Assembly: GCA_017557005.1 (NCBI GenBank)
Contig: JAFZFZ010000020.1
Span: forward strand, 62,001 to 126,000
Direction of reading: 5' to 3'
Length of the DNA stretch: 64,000 bases
From: Bacteroidaceae bacterium
Lineage (GTDB): Bacteria; Bacteroidota; Bacteroidia; Bacteroidales; Bacteroidaceae
Below, one piece after another: positions 26,942-37,292 of this stretch. Both the position numbers and the translations under genes were made by a program. The notes beneath the pieces are model-generated. The model saw nothing but the letters and a program-made list of their open reading frames with translations. It ran no database searches and was not told where the DNA came from. The stretch's first letter is position 1. Every line of letters starts with the position of its first letter.

Positions 26942-27910
26942 TTACTTCGCTCGCGTGTGTGTCAAGCGATGGATAAGGCGTAATGACCAGCGGGACAATA
27001 GGCCTAGTCGGTTGCTTTGTATAATCAAGAAATTAAGTAGGCGATCTTTTAGGCTATGCGTTTTATCTAATGCTTTTACCATACGGCCATACAGCGATAT
27101 GTGATATGACGACAGCGAATGGCCCTCAACAAGTTGCATAACGGTATAGTTTTTGAAAAGGCCATAATACTTCTGATATATTATCTTGGGGATATCGCCG
27201 TCAAATATGGCATTCATAGAGGAGAGGATTGGCCATGAGGTGTAATTCACATTGGGTCCATATATCTTCTTCTGACTGGGCAAAATGTAATAATAGCCCA
27301 TAGAATCTATACACTTGAACGATACGGCATATTCCAAATACTTGGAGATAAACTGGGTGTCTTCGCCCAAGACGCTCCGCTCATCGAAACGTATATGATG
27401 TGTCTCAAGAATATTCCTACGGAACAATTTAATCCATAGGTAGTAGTAGGTATCTTGAACGAACTGCGATTCTATTAATTTGCGTTTTGCATCTATGGTA
27501 TTCCCTTGACATAGAAACAAGTTCTTCTCTATAGCATTATCTCCATCTATAGCATAGTAGCCCTGTATAGCTAAATCAACATTGCTTGCGATGGCTTCAC
27601 TATAGGCAGCTAACCAGTCTTCACAGACATAATCATCGGCATCGCAGAAGGTGACGTATTCTCCTTGCGCATTGTCCAACCCGAGGTTGCGTGCTGATGA
27701 CACTCCCCCATTCTCCTTATGGAAAACGCGCACGCGGCTATCCTTGGCTGCATAGGCATCGCAGATAGCACCACTATCGTCCTTGCTACCATCATCAATA
27801 AGCAGCAACTCAAAGTCGGTATAACTCTGAGCCAGAATGCTGTCGATGCAGCGGTGTAGGTACTGCTCGGCGTTGTAGATGGGGACTATTATTGAAATCA
27901 TAGATTCCAT
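26942..27910 (-). CDS. GT2-family glycosyltransferase
   Basis: 322 residues with the GT-A start ISIIVPIYNAEQYLHRC, LLIDDGSKDDSG for the nucleotide and FCDADDYVCEDW as the metal-binding DxD region. It adds a sugar to the lipid-linked unit of the surface polysaccharide. It is closely related at the N-terminus to the GT2 at 30238. The ATG at 27901 (MISIIVP) is as good a start as 27910; a hairpin GCGGTAAAACCGC ends 2 nt before the ATG at 27910. Confidence 0.88.
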   Translation of the reverse strand: MESMISIIVPIYNAEQYLHRCIDSILAQSYTDFELLLIDDGSKDDSGAICDAYAAKDSRVRVFHKENGGVSSARNLGLDNAQGEYVTFCDADDYVCEDWLAAYSEAIASNVDLAIQGYYAIDGDNAIEKNLFLCQGNTIDAKRKLIESQFVQDTYYYLWIKLFRRNILETHHIRFDERSVLGEDTQFISKYLEYAVSFKCIDSMGYYYILPSQKKIYGPNVNYTSWPILSSMNAIFDGDIPKIIYQKYYGLFKNYTVMQLVEGHSLSSYHISLYGRMVKALDKTHSLKDRLLNFLIIQSNRLGLLSRWSLRLIHRLTHTRAK

Positions 27911-28209
27911 TTGCGGTTTTACCGCTGGTTAAAGCCACTGTGTGGCGGTTAAAGTGCCATAGGCACGGTGAAAGCTGCAGGGCAGCGGTTAAAGCAACTG
28001 GAGGTTGCGGTTAAAGTCGCGAGGCGACGATTAAAGGACACGCGGAGCGTGTACGATGACGTTAACGAAAACGAAAACAATCAGAAATCAACTGTATTAT
28101 CTTTTTATCAACGCGGATTTAACTCGAACTTAAACACGTTTTTTGCACGTCGCTCGCTCGTGCCGCCTCCAAGATGAGGACACGTAGAGTGTGTATAATA
28201 ACGAAGCAG
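27911..28209. repeat. Hairpin-linker array plus mosaic modules
   Basis: Hairpins GCCACTGTGTGGC, GTGCCATAGGCAC, GCTGCAGGGCAGC, GCAACTGGAGGTTGC, GTCGCGAGGCGAC and ACACGCGGAGCGTGT (27930-28052), then an AACGAAAACG run and a copy of the caacgcggatttaactcg module (28105-28175). No gene. Confidence 0.82.
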
Positions 28210-29175
28210 TTATTTATACTTAGGGGTTGACTTCTTCAAGAACTTACGTTTAAAGACCTCACGGCAGATGATTCTGCGTTCGGAAAGACTTAATGTCTTT
28301 ATCTTTTTCAGAATATTCCAACATGAGAAGATGGCCTTCTTATGAGAACTGCAGATAAGCCACATCATCCAACTCAATTTCTCGGTGTGATAGGTTGAAC
28401 AGATATCGGTCAACTGATGCTTTTCTTGTTCCGTGCTGGGGATGAGCTTGCTCATCAACTCAGCAAACATGCAATAAAACGATTCCGTTGCCTGCAGCTT
28501 ATTTAACAATAGCGCAGGTGTGTTCCAGGTGGAGGTGATGTTGATTCCGGAATTTCGGAACGAGAACAGGATTTCGTTATGTGCGACTATTCCTTTGCCA
28601 CCAAGTTGCATGACGGTAGCATCATCGCTATACCATGCGGATGGATAGTTGACGAATCCGCCTAAGTCGGCCAATGCTTGGCGACTGAAGATATAGAAAG
28701 GAATACCCTTCAACAACTGGCGGTGTATCCACAAATGTGAGAATGCAATGAGCGACATATACTCATCCAACTCTATATCTTGCTTCAGGATATCTCCGCG
28801 AGAGTTGATATACTGTACGCGGGGACGGAATACGTTCACCTCGGGATATCGATCAACCAACGTATCCATCTTCTCCAAATACTTGGGATGATAGACATCG
28901 TCATCGGAGGCCAAAATCAAATAATCACCAGTAGCATAGGTGATGCAATGGTTCCACTGCGCAACCAAGTCGTGACCTCCAACATTCTTCTTATTAATAT
29001 AATATTGGATGCGGTCATCATGGTAGTCGTTGACAATGGAGCACAAATCCTCGGGAGAGGCATCGTTGACAATAATCAGTTCAAAATCAGTATAACTCTG
29101 ATCGAGAATGCTATCAATAGCCTCGCGAAGGTATGTAGCTTTATATGCGGGTAAGACAAATGAATATTTCATCAT
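28210..29175 (-). CDS. GT2-family glycosyltransferase
   Basis: About 321 residues from the ATG at 29175 (the frame begins at a GTG two codons earlier). GT-A marks are YSFVLPAYKATYLREAID, IVNDASPEDL and ILASDDDVYHP. It sits in the AT-rich run of four GT2 genes. The acceptor cannot be inferred. It follows the next upstream GT2 by about 10 bp, so they share an mRNA. Confidence 0.88.
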   Translation of the reverse strand: MMKYSFVLPAYKATYLREAIDSILDQSYTDFELIIVNDASPEDLCSIVNDYHDDRIQYYINKKNVGGHDLVAQWNHCITYATGDYLILASDDDVYHPKYLEKMDTLVDRYPEVNVFRPRVQYINSRGDILKQDIELDEYMSLIAFSHLWIHRQLLKGIPFYIFSRQALADLGGFVNYPSAWYSDDATVMQLGGKGIVAHNEILFSFRNSGINITSTWNTPALLLNKLQATESFYCMFAELMSKLIPSTEQEKHQLTDICSTYHTEKLSWMMWLICSSHKKAIFSCWNILKKIKTLSLSERRIICREVFKRKFLKKSTPKYK

Positions 29176-29184
29176 ATTCACAAT

Positions 29185-30171
29185 TTATGGAAGGACTTTA
29201 TAAATCAGTCTCTTAATTTTCCCTAGAATGGTTATACAATTCCAGCCCAATAGTCCAAGATTTGCAACAAAGATTCTTCCTATAGCGAACTTTGCTCCAT
29301 AAAAATCTCTAAAGTTCCAAATATAGCGATGAGATTCGGGAAACAAAGAAAGCCATCTCTTCAACGTATCTTTTTTATATAGAGCAGATTTCGATTTGAA
29401 CTTCAGAAACATAATACTCCGCTTAAGTCTCTCATCAATCTCCATCCCTGCAAAATAATCTGATATCATTTTTGCGCATAGAATTTGACTTTCCGTTCTT
29501 TTTAAGATGCCCTCATGCGTTATAGAATTCGGATGCATTATATAATGATAATACGGCTTATCTATAACACACATCCTACTTGCAAAGAAACGATATCGCA
29601 TCGTAACAAATAAATCATCCCACATGACGACTCCATCAGCAAATAAGATGGAATGCTTCAAAAGAAAGTCGCGCCTTACCAACTTATTACATGATGAAGA
29701 GTGTATGCCTCCCTCCAAACGTTTCAAATCATATAATGACTCCTTGGTTATTTCATTTGTATGATATAACTCTGAAAATAAGCACTCATCATTCTCATCG
29801 TAATACCCTATGCCACATGCTACTACATCTGCATCTTTCTGCTTGGCTAGAAGATACATATTTTCGTATGCGTCACACTCAACGAAATCATCTGAATCAC
29901 AAAAGATGATATACTCTCCTTTAGCGGCCTGCATACCTGCATTTCGTGATGGACCAGGACCTTTATTGATGTAATTATTTATTATCGTCACTACCCTATC
30001 AGGATAACGTGACTCAACCTCCTCAAGAACCTCAACGCTATTATCTTTAGTGCAATCATTGACAAAAATATATTCTATATCATCCAATGTTTGCTCAAAA
30101 AGCGAACGTGCACACTTTGCTATATACTGTTCGCAATTATAAACTGGTACAATTACAGAAACCTTGGGCAT
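29185..30171 (-). CDS. GT2-family glycosyltransferase
   Basis: 328 residues. VSVIVPVYNCEQYIAKC, FVNDCTKDNS and IIFCDSDDFVECD are the nucleotide- and metal-binding parts of a GT-A fold; IHSSSCNKLVRRDFL is typical of the downstream acceptor region. Part of the polysaccharide operon, AT-rich, starting 66 bp after the previous gene stop. Confidence 0.88.
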   Translation of the reverse strand: MPKVSVIVPVYNCEQYIAKCARSLFEQTLDDIEYIFVNDCTKDNSVEVLEEVESRYPDRVVTIINNYINKGPGPSRNAGMQAAKGEYIIFCDSDDFVECDAYENMYLLAKQKDADVVACGIGYYDENDECLFSELYHTNEITKESLYDLKRLEGGIHSSSCNKLVRRDFLLKHSILFADGVVMWDDLFVTMRYRFFASRMCVIDKPYYHYIMHPNSITHEGILKRTESQILCAKMISDYFAGMEIDERLKRSIMFLKFKSKSALYKKDTLKRWLSLFPESHRYIWNFRDFYGAKFAIGRIFVANLGLLGWNCITILGKIKRLIYKVLP

Positions 30172-30237
30172 GATTAGGTTTTTAAAGGAGAACTAAACAC
30201 TTGTTTAGGATATTATTATACATCATGTATATAAGTC

Positions 30238-31221
30238 TCAACAATAAATACGGCCTCTGAGTAAATATATATATATCAATGAGAGGAAGCTAAGTCTATG
30301 CGCCATAAAGAAATGAAAAAATCGAATCTTCTTTCTAAATTTTGTTTTTCTATCTGAATACAAACATTTTAAGTGCTTATTTTCACACATTAGATTCATA
30401 CAACTAAGCTTATGCATTAAGCTATTCCTATTATGATATATATAATCTATCTGCTTTGATAAATAAATGATTGCATTTTCTCTTTGAAGACGTTGTACAT
30501 TTACATCGAATATACTCTGCAATCGATTCAACTTTTCGTCAAAGGCCTCTATCGCAAAAAAATGATGTTCCAATGAATAGAGACTTTGCGAAAGGCTGTT
30601 GGTATTCCCTCGCTCATAGTAGTAAAAAGGTTTACTACTGAGTCGTATAGAGGTAGTATATAATAAATAGGTAAGAACAAATAAAGAATCCTCACCGATG
30701 TGAATCCTTTTATCAAATGTTATACGATTCTCACGAATAATATTAGTACGAAACAATTTACTCCATGGAGTGCGAAAATTTATCAACGAATACAAACTTA
30801 CGATATTCTCCTTCAAAGCACTAGCATCATAATTATTTTCTTCAAGAATCCCATTCCAAGTTTCATCACTACCTACAGATTGAAAAGAACCGACAATCAA
30901 ATCTACACTATGCTGGGCATAAAGCGATGACAAGAAATCGGGATGCACATAATCATCTGCATCGATAAAAGTAACCCATTCTCCTTGCGCTTGATCAATA
31001 CCGAGATTTCGCGCCGTACTCACGCCACCGTTCTCTTTATGTAATACACGTACACGACTGTCCTTAGCAGCATACTCATCGCAAATAGCACCGCAGTTAT
31101 CAGGACTGCCATCGTCGATGAGCAGCAACTCAAAGTCGGTAAAGCTTTGGACCAAGATGCTATCGACGCAGCGGTGGATGTACTGCTCGGCATTATAGAC
31201 GGGGACGATGATGGAAATCAT
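30238..31221 (-). CDS. GT2-family glycosyltransferase
   Basis: 327 residues. The N-terminal MISIIVPVYNAEQYIHRC through DDGSPDNCG and TFIDADDYVHPD is nearly the same as in the GT2 at 26942, while the C-terminal half differs. This suggests a shared donor with different acceptors, or recombination of domains. A basic hydrophobic C-terminus may hold it at the membrane. Confidence 0.88.
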   Translation of the reverse strand: MISIIVPVYNAEQYIHRCVDSILVQSFTDFELLLIDDGSPDNCGAICDEYAAKDSRVRVLHKENGGVSTARNLGIDQAQGEWVTFIDADDYVHPDFLSSLYAQHSVDLIVGSFQSVGSDETWNGILEENNYDASALKENIVSLYSLINFRTPWSKLFRTNIIRENRITFDKRIHIGEDSLFVLTYLLYTTSIRLSSKPFYYYERGNTNSLSQSLYSLEHHFFAIEAFDEKLNRLQSIFDVNVQRLQRENAIIYLSKQIDYIYHNRNSLMHKLSCMNLMCENKHLKCLYSDRKTKFRKKIRFFHFFMAHRLSFLSLIYIYLLRGRIYC

Positions 31222-31731
31222 TTGCTAGTTTAGAGTGTATAAATGTTTCACATTTAAGACCACTTGCTTGCTCGGCATAGTTCAAATAAATTAGACTCTG
31301 CTCTCGCTATGCTGCGTGGTTAGTGTGTAGTGTTTAGAGTAGGCACCTGTGGTGCGAGAAACGTGGAACGAGGAACGGTGAAAAGCAGTCGGGGGACTGC
31401 GGTTAAAGCGTTTTCAGCGCGGTGAAAGCAACTGATGGTTGCGGTGAAAGAAGCGAAGCTTCGGTTAAAGTCGCGAGGCGACGGTGAAAGGACACGCGAA
31501 GCGTGTACGATAACGTTCTCGGACTAGCCGAGGGCTGCGCTATTGACGAAGACTAAAACCTTCGTTGAATTAGAAATTAATAGTTAAAAATTAAAACGGT
31601 TTAATCGTATGGCAACGGGGTGATTTTATTTGTCAACTTTCTAACGCTCGACCTACTGCTTAGAAGGCAGTTGCTCTATGAAGCCTAACAATGATTCTTA
31701 GTAAAAAACTAAAAACAATTACTATCGTAAA
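31222..31731. repeat. Intergenic mosaic with hairpin-linker units
   Basis: No gene. A tttagtgtttagagt run, then hairpins GCACCTGTGGTGC, GCAGTCGGGGGACTGC, GCAACTGATGGTTGC, GAAGCGAAGCTTC, GTCGCGAGGCGAC and ACACGCGAAGCGTGT (31340-31510), AACG words, and the gacctactgcttag sequence at 31650-31671 shared with 10375. Confidence 0.8.
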
Positions 31732-32826
31732 TTAGTCTGCCAAAGCATTAATCAAAAAATCTTGTGATTCTTGACGTAATCTTTCTAGTTTGGGATTGAC
31801 TTTCGAATAATCTATTTCGGTAAATTCAGGTATAGACGTAACATCAAGTAATCTGTCTTGTAGACCTATCTGGTTCAATAAAGAAGTTGAACGCGTGTCC
31901 CAACCAAAATTCAACCTTACCGTATAAAATGGTTTGTTGAATATGAGAGAAAATGCGGTCCCATGAAAAGAAGTAGTCACCACACAGGCTGCATTTCGAA
32001 ACATATTGACAAAGTCTTCGGGTGTATCTTCCTTACGTCCCCAACGAGTTTCATATTTGACATCTGCCAATATAGTTACAACTTTTGCAGATATTTGTTT
32101 TGCTATATGATGCGCAATACGTAAAGTCTTTTCATCATATTGCACTTGATATACAAGCACATATTTATCTTGGACTATCGGTTGAGAGACAAACTTATCC
32201 CAAATACCTGTAGGCACCATCAATGTAGGATCAAGCACTTGCCGTATTGGTCTATTCGTAAACGAGGACAATAAGGACTTCATATATTCCTCACGTACAC
32301 CTATTGCATCAAAACTGTTCAATTTTCCATTAAAGAATAGCCGAGTTTCGCTATCTAACGATGTAATCTCCATGCTAGCAGCATATGACAAATATTTCTT
32401 ACCGCCTTTCTCAAAAGAAAAATCGCAGAAGTATACACCATCAAGCCCTTCGGTTATAATAGGATTCCAAACCTGATCGCTACCCACAAGATAAACATCG
32501 TAATCGGAAGGAATGGAAGAAACATCGTATATAGGTTTGGACAAGCAAAGACGATTATTTATGAAAGATTGGAAGCCTCTCCAACGACGACACCGCGCAG
32601 GAAAAACAATCAACTCCTTTATCAGATTCTTTATATAAGACAATACGACACCATGGTACTTAACTCTTTTACGAAATATTCGATAAGGACGTAAAAGATA
32701 TTCCGGGCGATAATTGATAACTTCGACATCATGTCCTTTACTCCGCAAAAATTCCTGCGTAGCATAACACTGCAAAACAGCCCCATAATTATGGGCGCAA
32801 TGAAAGGTTAGGATACCGATTTTCAT
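31732..32826 (-). CDS. Polysaccharide pyruvyl transferase family protein
   Basis: 364 residues. KIGILTFHCAHNYGAVLQCYA at the start and LVGSDQVWNP are the hallmarks of the larger pyruvyl transferase group; TTSFHGTAFSLIFNKPF carries the conserved histidine near the C-terminus. It is probably a pyruvyl (or related) transferase decorating the repeat unit, a second one in the window but of a different subgroup from 1194-2147. A hairpin GCACCGAAGGTGC ends 7 nt before its ATG. Confidence 0.85.
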   Translation of the reverse strand: MKIGILTFHCAHNYGAVLQCYATQEFLRSKGHDVEVINYRPEYLLRPYRIFRKRVKYHGVVLSYIKNLIKELIVFPARCRRWRGFQSFINNRLCLSKPIYDVSSIPSDYDVYLVGSDQVWNPIITEGLDGVYFCDFSFEKGGKKYLSYAASMEITSLDSETRLFFNGKLNSFDAIGVREEYMKSLLSSFTNRPIRQVLDPTLMVPTGIWDKFVSQPIVQDKYVLVYQVQYDEKTLRIAHHIAKQISAKVVTILADVKYETRWGRKEDTPEDFVNMFRNAACVVTTSFHGTAFSLIFNKPFYTVRLNFGWDTRSTSLLNQIGLQDRLLDVTSIPEFTEIDYSKVNPKLERLRQESQDFLINALAD

Positions 32827-32869
32827 GATTAAGGCACCTTCGGTGCGGTTAATAGCTGCAAAGCTGATT
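32827..32869. repeat. Hairpin between pyruvyl transferase and TPP-enzyme genes
   Basis: GGCACCTTCGGTGCGGTTAA plus an AGCTGCAAAGCT unit; only about 40 bp long, abutting both genes. Confidence 0.7.
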
Positions 32870-34630
32870 CTATTTCTTGCCTATAATACTCTTTATGGTA
32901 TTCACACCTGAATCACCTACAACGGAACGCAGTGCTCCGGCAACCTTGCTCTTCATACTGGGAGCTGCAGGAGGGGCAACAAAGATGGATGACATCAGCT
33001 GCAGGGCCTCACTCTCGTTCTCATGGGTGGTAAAAGCCTCAAGGACTATAGGCTTATCACCGATGGTGGGATTAGCAAAATCGTCGAGTGCAGCAAGGAA
33101 CTCTTCCTTATTGGTGGCAGATAGGTACTGGATACCCAAACCTTCACAATAGAGTTTAACGAGATGAGGAGCCTTAGCAGCAAAATGACCGCCAGCGGCC
33201 ATATACTTGTTTGCATCATCACCGAAAGCATAGCAAGGGTGACTGCGCATCTTAAACTCTGCACCGATGGCATTGTTGATAAGCAGGATGCGTATATTAT
33301 TGCCTACGTGACGATTGCCCAATGAGTTGAGGTCGTAGAAGAAGGCTAAGTCACCCGTAACCAAGAAACATAGGCGGTGAGGACTGGCCAGCGAGGAGCC
33401 TATCATAGCACTGGTGCAGCCATCGATACCACAACAGCCTACATTGCTGGTGCACTGTACGCCATCGGGGAGAGGGAACATATTCCAGCAGCGGCGGCTA
33501 TTGGAGGCGCTGATATGGAAGAGTGAGCCCTCGGGCAAGCGACGAGAGAGCTGCGAGGCGGTCCAGATATTGCTGAAGGGCAGCTCGGGGATGTGGTTGT
33601 ATATCTCAGCAAAAGCGGCACGGTAGTGATCGATAGAATCGTGCTTGTCGGAACCCTCTACGGCATAATGGTCGAAGAAGAAGGTCTCGGACATCTGGAA
33701 CACGGTGGTGAGCTTCTTGAAGGGGTCGCGTAACTCGCCGTCTTCGCTGACACGCCAGATAGCCTTAACGGGAACGGTGCCCGCAAAGGTGGCTGCAGAG
33801 ACCTCACCGATATGAATCATGAGGTCGAAGGTCTCAAACAAGGTGGACACGGACTGCAGCTGCGACAAGGTAGGGAGCAGGCGGTAACGGCCATAATAGC
33901 CACTGGTATGGTCGCAGATGACAATGGCATCGTGGGTGGCACAGAAACGCTCCAAGGCCTCGACCTGCGACGGAGTGAACTGCACATGGGAGCCTACATA
34001 AACGCAGATGCTGCCCTGGGGCATATCGGGCATGGGATCCCAAGCCTGCACACGGCGGAAGGCACGTACCTGAGGCAACTCCTTGACGGAGAAGTCTGGG
34101 CTATAGGTAGTCAGCAGATTGATATGTGCAGGACCTCCCCCATTGCGACGCAGCTCGAGGATGGCTTTGTTGGCCTCCATATTGACATAGTCTGCATCGC
34201 GTTCGTCCTTTACCACAGGTAGCTCTACCGATATCTTAGCGATATCGTAGGGAATTTTGTGACGGTCGATGTTCTGGAATATCAACTGACCGATGCGGTC
34301 GTTGCCCGAATGTGCAGTAATGGCAAGCACAGGTAGCTTACGATAGAAGGCCTCGGTAAGGCCGGGGTAGTAGTTGCGTGAGGCGGTAGAACCTGTGCAG
34401 GAGAGTACGACGGGCTCGCCACTCTCGGCTGCAAGGCCACAAGCGATATAGGCTGCAGAGCGCTCATCGACGGAGGAGTATATCTCAAACCAGGGGTCGC
34501 TTTGTAAACTGCCTACTAAAGCGTAGTTTGTTGTACCTGGAGATGCTATCACCTTCTTGATGCCATGGGCTTTCAAGAGTGCAACAACAATCTGTACGTT
34601 GCGTTCCGAAGAGTAAAACTTGTCGGACAT
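32870..34630 (-). CDS. Thiamine-diphosphate-dependent enzyme (MenD/decarboxylase-like)
   Basis: 586 residues. The pyrimidine-binding domain has YSSVDERSAAYIACGLA with the conserved glutamate and SCTGSTASRNYYPGL. The diphosphate domain has VTGDLAFFYDLNSLGNRHV through LLINN, the GDG-N27-N type motif. Such TPP enzymes in sugar loci attach or remove two-carbon/keto units to build branched or unusual acyl sugars. Together with the adjacent NAD-dependent epimerase it probably makes a special precursor; the reaction is not identifiable. Relatively GC-rich. Confidence 0.82.
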   Translation of the reverse strand: MSDKFYSSERNVQIVVALLKAHGIKKVIASPGTTNYALVGSLQSDPWFEIYSSVDERSAAYIACGLAAESGEPVVLSCTGSTASRNYYPGLTEAFYRKLPVLAITAHSGNDRIGQLIFQNIDRHKIPYDIAKISVELPVVKDERDADYVNMEANKAILELRRNGGGPAHINLLTTYSPDFSVKELPQVRAFRRVQAWDPMPDMPQGSICVYVGSHVQFTPSQVEALERFCATHDAIVICDHTSGYYGRYRLLPTLSQLQSVSTLFETFDLMIHIGEVSAATFAGTVPVKAIWRVSEDGELRDPFKKLTTVFQMSETFFFDHYAVEGSDKHDSIDHYRAAFAEIYNHIPELPFSNIWTASQLSRRLPEGSLFHISASNSRRCWNMFPLPDGVQCTSNVGCCGIDGCTSAMIGSSLASPHRLCFLVTGDLAFFYDLNSLGNRHVGNNIRILLINNAIGAEFKMRSHPCYAFGDDANKYMAAGGHFAAKAPHLVKLYCEGLGIQYLSATNKEEFLAALDDFANPTIGDKPIVLEAFTTHENESEALQLMSSIFVAPPAAPSMKSKVAGALRSVVGDSGVNTIKSIIGKK

Positions 34631-34641
34631 AATGCTGTATA

Positions 34642-35763
34642 TTATCTAATTTTGTTCTTAATCTTTCGTGCTATACTCAATAGGCGAAAGGTGGGTTTGA
34701 GGAGGAACGTCAGACTATTCCTATAACAGAAATAGGTAATCTTATTCCCCATATGAGGTATCTCACGAAGGGGTGTGCGCTCTCCGGCCACCTTATCGTT
34801 GACAGCCTCAAGATCCCATTGTATATTGCTAAACTTGGGGGCTGCTAAAAACGCTTCCAAGCATCTTGCCAAGCCCTCTTGAGGTAGTGTGAATGAATTG
34901 ACATCACAGAACTGAGCAATCTTACTATTATCAAATGTGCGATTGAAATATCTGGAATAAATCAACTGGTATACTCGTCCTGGGAACTTCAGATTGGTGG
35001 ATTGCTTGGTCATCACCACGGGGATGTCTCGACCAAGGTGTTTCTTCAACACTGCTATATAGGTAGCAAGCACCTCATGCCAAGGTAAAGAAACGGGGCA
35101 GGTAATGTGAAAAGCCTCACCTAAGGCTTTATCGCTACCGATAACGGATGCTATACCTTCAGAAACATCGTCGCCCAGGGTCATCGTGGTGAGTTTGTCA
35201 TTGATATCCTCTGAGAACACGATGCTGCGCCCGTGAAGTGCTCGATAGAGCCAACTTTCCTTTTCTAACACACCCAGTTGCAAACGATAGGTGTTGTAGG
35301 TGATGGTGGGGCGTATGATGGTAAAATTGTTCTTTCCTGACTTGAAGAGTATATCTTCTTCACGAGCCTTGGCAAGTGCATATTCGTTGGTCTTCAGATA
35401 TTCAGTATCGGTTGACACATCCAATAAGCGAGGAGTGTCTTCGGTAATCTTTGCTTCGGATTGGGAATATACCCTTGCCGAACTGATGAATACATATTGC
35501 TTCGTGTTCTCCAAAAATAAAGAGGATAATTCAGTCAAACTATCCGCAGTATGAACCATAAAATCAATTATGGCATCCCACTTGCGCATAGAAAGAAGTG
35601 TTACTACAAAATCCTTCTCTCGAGCATTGCCTTGGATATACTCGATATTTCCTTGGGGTTCCCGACTACTACGACTGGTAACATACACTTTGTGCTGCTT
35701 TGATAGCTTAGCTACCAAAGGAACTCCCATCGACCCAGTTCCACCCAACACTAAAATATTCAT
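34642..35763 (-). CDS. NAD-dependent epimerase/dehydratase family protein
   Basis: 373 residues, extended short-chain dehydrogenase fold: NAD loop MNILVLGGTGSMG, FISSARVYS, and the YxxxK pair in NEYALAKAREE. It is expected to act on a nucleotide sugar (epimerisation, reduction or dehydration). Its start overlaps the flippase stop by 4 bp, and it precedes the TPP enzyme by 11 bp, a tight operon. Confidence 0.88.
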   Translation of the reverse strand: MNILVLGGTGSMGVPLVAKLSKQHKVYVTSRSSREPQGNIEYIQGNAREKDFVVTLLSMRKWDAIIDFMVHTADSLTELSSLFLENTKQYVFISSARVYSQSEAKITEDTPRLLDVSTDTEYLKTNEYALAKAREEDILFKSGKNNFTIIRPTITYNTYRLQLGVLEKESWLYRALHGRSIVFSEDINDKLTTMTLGDDVSEGIASVIGSDKALGEAFHITCPVSLPWHEVLATYIAVLKKHLGRDIPVVMTKQSTNLKFPGRVYQLIYSRYFNRTFDNSKIAQFCDVNSFTLPQEGLARCLEAFLAAPKFSNIQWDLEAVNDKVAGERTPLREIPHMGNKITYFCYRNSLTFLLKPTFRLLSIARKIKNKIR

Positions 35764-37292
35764 AGTCCTATTCGCTTTATTACTTTTTTGCCAATATTCA
35801 ATATAGTCGTACGCTCACTTGTAGTCATGCCTAAAAACAATGCACACAAAGAAACTGAGGCTACTGACGACATCGTTATTAAAACAATGCGCAGAACACT
35901 CGGTAACATTACATAACTAAGTAATACTGGAATAACTAAAGCGACCAAGGACGTCAATATTATCGGTAGAAAAACCTGCTTTACATACATCGCAACTTTC
36001 AATTTAACCATCTCCTCCATTAAAAACATGCGAGCTATAAGAACAGCAATCTTTACAAAAATATAAATGTAATAGGCATATTGTGGAGTAGCACCCATCA
36101 AGAAAGCACACCATACTAAGAAAAACTCTAAAGAGCCTATACTGGTAATTATTAGAGAATATTTTCTCAACCTACCTGTTGCCATACAAGCGGTATAACC
36201 AGTACGCCCGATACAGTCACATAAGTTGACAACCAATATCAATTGAACAAACGATACAGCAAACTCAGGGACATCGACCAGCCATATATTTAGAATCTGC
36301 TGAGCCTCAAGAATGATGGGCAAAGCCAATAGCAACATGCAATAGTAAGAGAACTTGGCACCTCGGCACACGAGTTTGTGCATACCCTCTAAATCGCCAC
36401 TGGCATAGCTCTTGGTAATCTGAGGATTTACAGCGGTCATAAAGTTACCGACAAACTGATTGACAATATTATTGACCGATACGGCAATGCCTCGGGCGGC
36501 ATTGACGGCAACTCCGAAGAACATATTCAGTAGCATATTAACACCCTGCGTATTGAGAATATAGGTGGTGCTATTGAAAAAATTCCATCCAGCGAATCCT
36601 CCCATCTGTTTGAAGGCGCTTTTGTCGAATGTTAACGTATAAGTGCACTCGGGGAAATGGCGTTTACAGTAGCTACCATAGATAATGCGCACAATGAGAC
36701 CTATAAGACATAGAAGACCGGCAAAGAATATCAGTTTATCGATGGGTGAGAAGGGGATTAAGAGTGCTATAGCCAACTTACCCAAAGCCTCGAAAATACT
36801 GATGTAGGCAAAAGCAGACATCTTCTCATGCGCAATGATAGCAGCATTATAGGGTACACTGACAAGACCTATCACAAAGGAGAGAACAGAGAACTGAAAC
36901 ACCCACTGAGCAGCGACCTCACGACCGGCAGGTATCTTCAGTTGGGATTCAATAAACCATGGACCGAGCAGTTCTGCAACTACAACGACCACCAATGACA
37001 ATACAATCATGATATTGACGGAGGTGGAGAAAACTGTTTTGAGTTTTGAAGCATCGTTGCGGCCAAGTTCATAGGTAATGAAGCGACTAATCGCATCCGA
37101 CAAGGAGGTGGACAGGATGCTAAACATAGCCACGAAACCACCGACCACATTGTAGGTTCCGAAATTGTCGACGCCGAGAGCTGCCAGGTTGACACGAGAG
37201 GTGTATAACCCGACCAGCATCATTAAGAACATGCGAGCATAGAGCAACAGCGTGTTCTTGGCTATGCGTTTGTTACTTTCGGAAATTTCCAT
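35760..37292 (-). CDS. Lipopolysaccharide/O-unit flippase (Wzx/MATE-like)
   Basis: 510 residues with 12-14 helices. SESNKRIAKNTLLLYARMF and NAARGIAVSVNNIV match the flippase at 3148-4683 in the same positions, so they are paralogues with different substrates or from two loci. It exports the lipid-linked repeat unit. A hairpin GCACCGAAGGTGC ends about 7 nt before the ATG at 37292. Confidence 0.9.
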   Translation of the reverse strand: MEISESNKRIAKNTLLLYARMFLMMLVGLYTSRVNLAALGVDNFGTYNVVGGFVAMFSILSTSLSDAISRFITYELGRNDASKLKTVFSTSVNIMIVLSLVVVVVAELLGPWFIESQLKIPAGREVAAQWVFQFSVLSFVIGLVSVPYNAAIIAHEKMSAFAYISIFEALGKLAIALLIPFSPIDKLIFFAGLLCLIGLIVRIIYGSYCKRHFPECTYTLTFDKSAFKQMGGFAGWNFFNSTTYILNTQGVNMLLNMFFGVAVNAARGIAVSVNNIVNQFVGNFMTAVNPQITKSYASGDLEGMHKLVCRGAKFSYYCMLLLALPIILEAQQILNIWLVDVPEFAVSFVQLILVVNLCDCIGRTGYTACMATGRLRKYSLIITSIGSLEFFLVWCAFLMGATPQYAYYIYIFVKIAVLIARMFLMEEMVKLKVAMYVKQVFLPIILTSLVALVIPVLLSYVMLPSVLRIVLITMSSVASVSLCALFLGMTTSERTTILNIGKKVIKRIGL

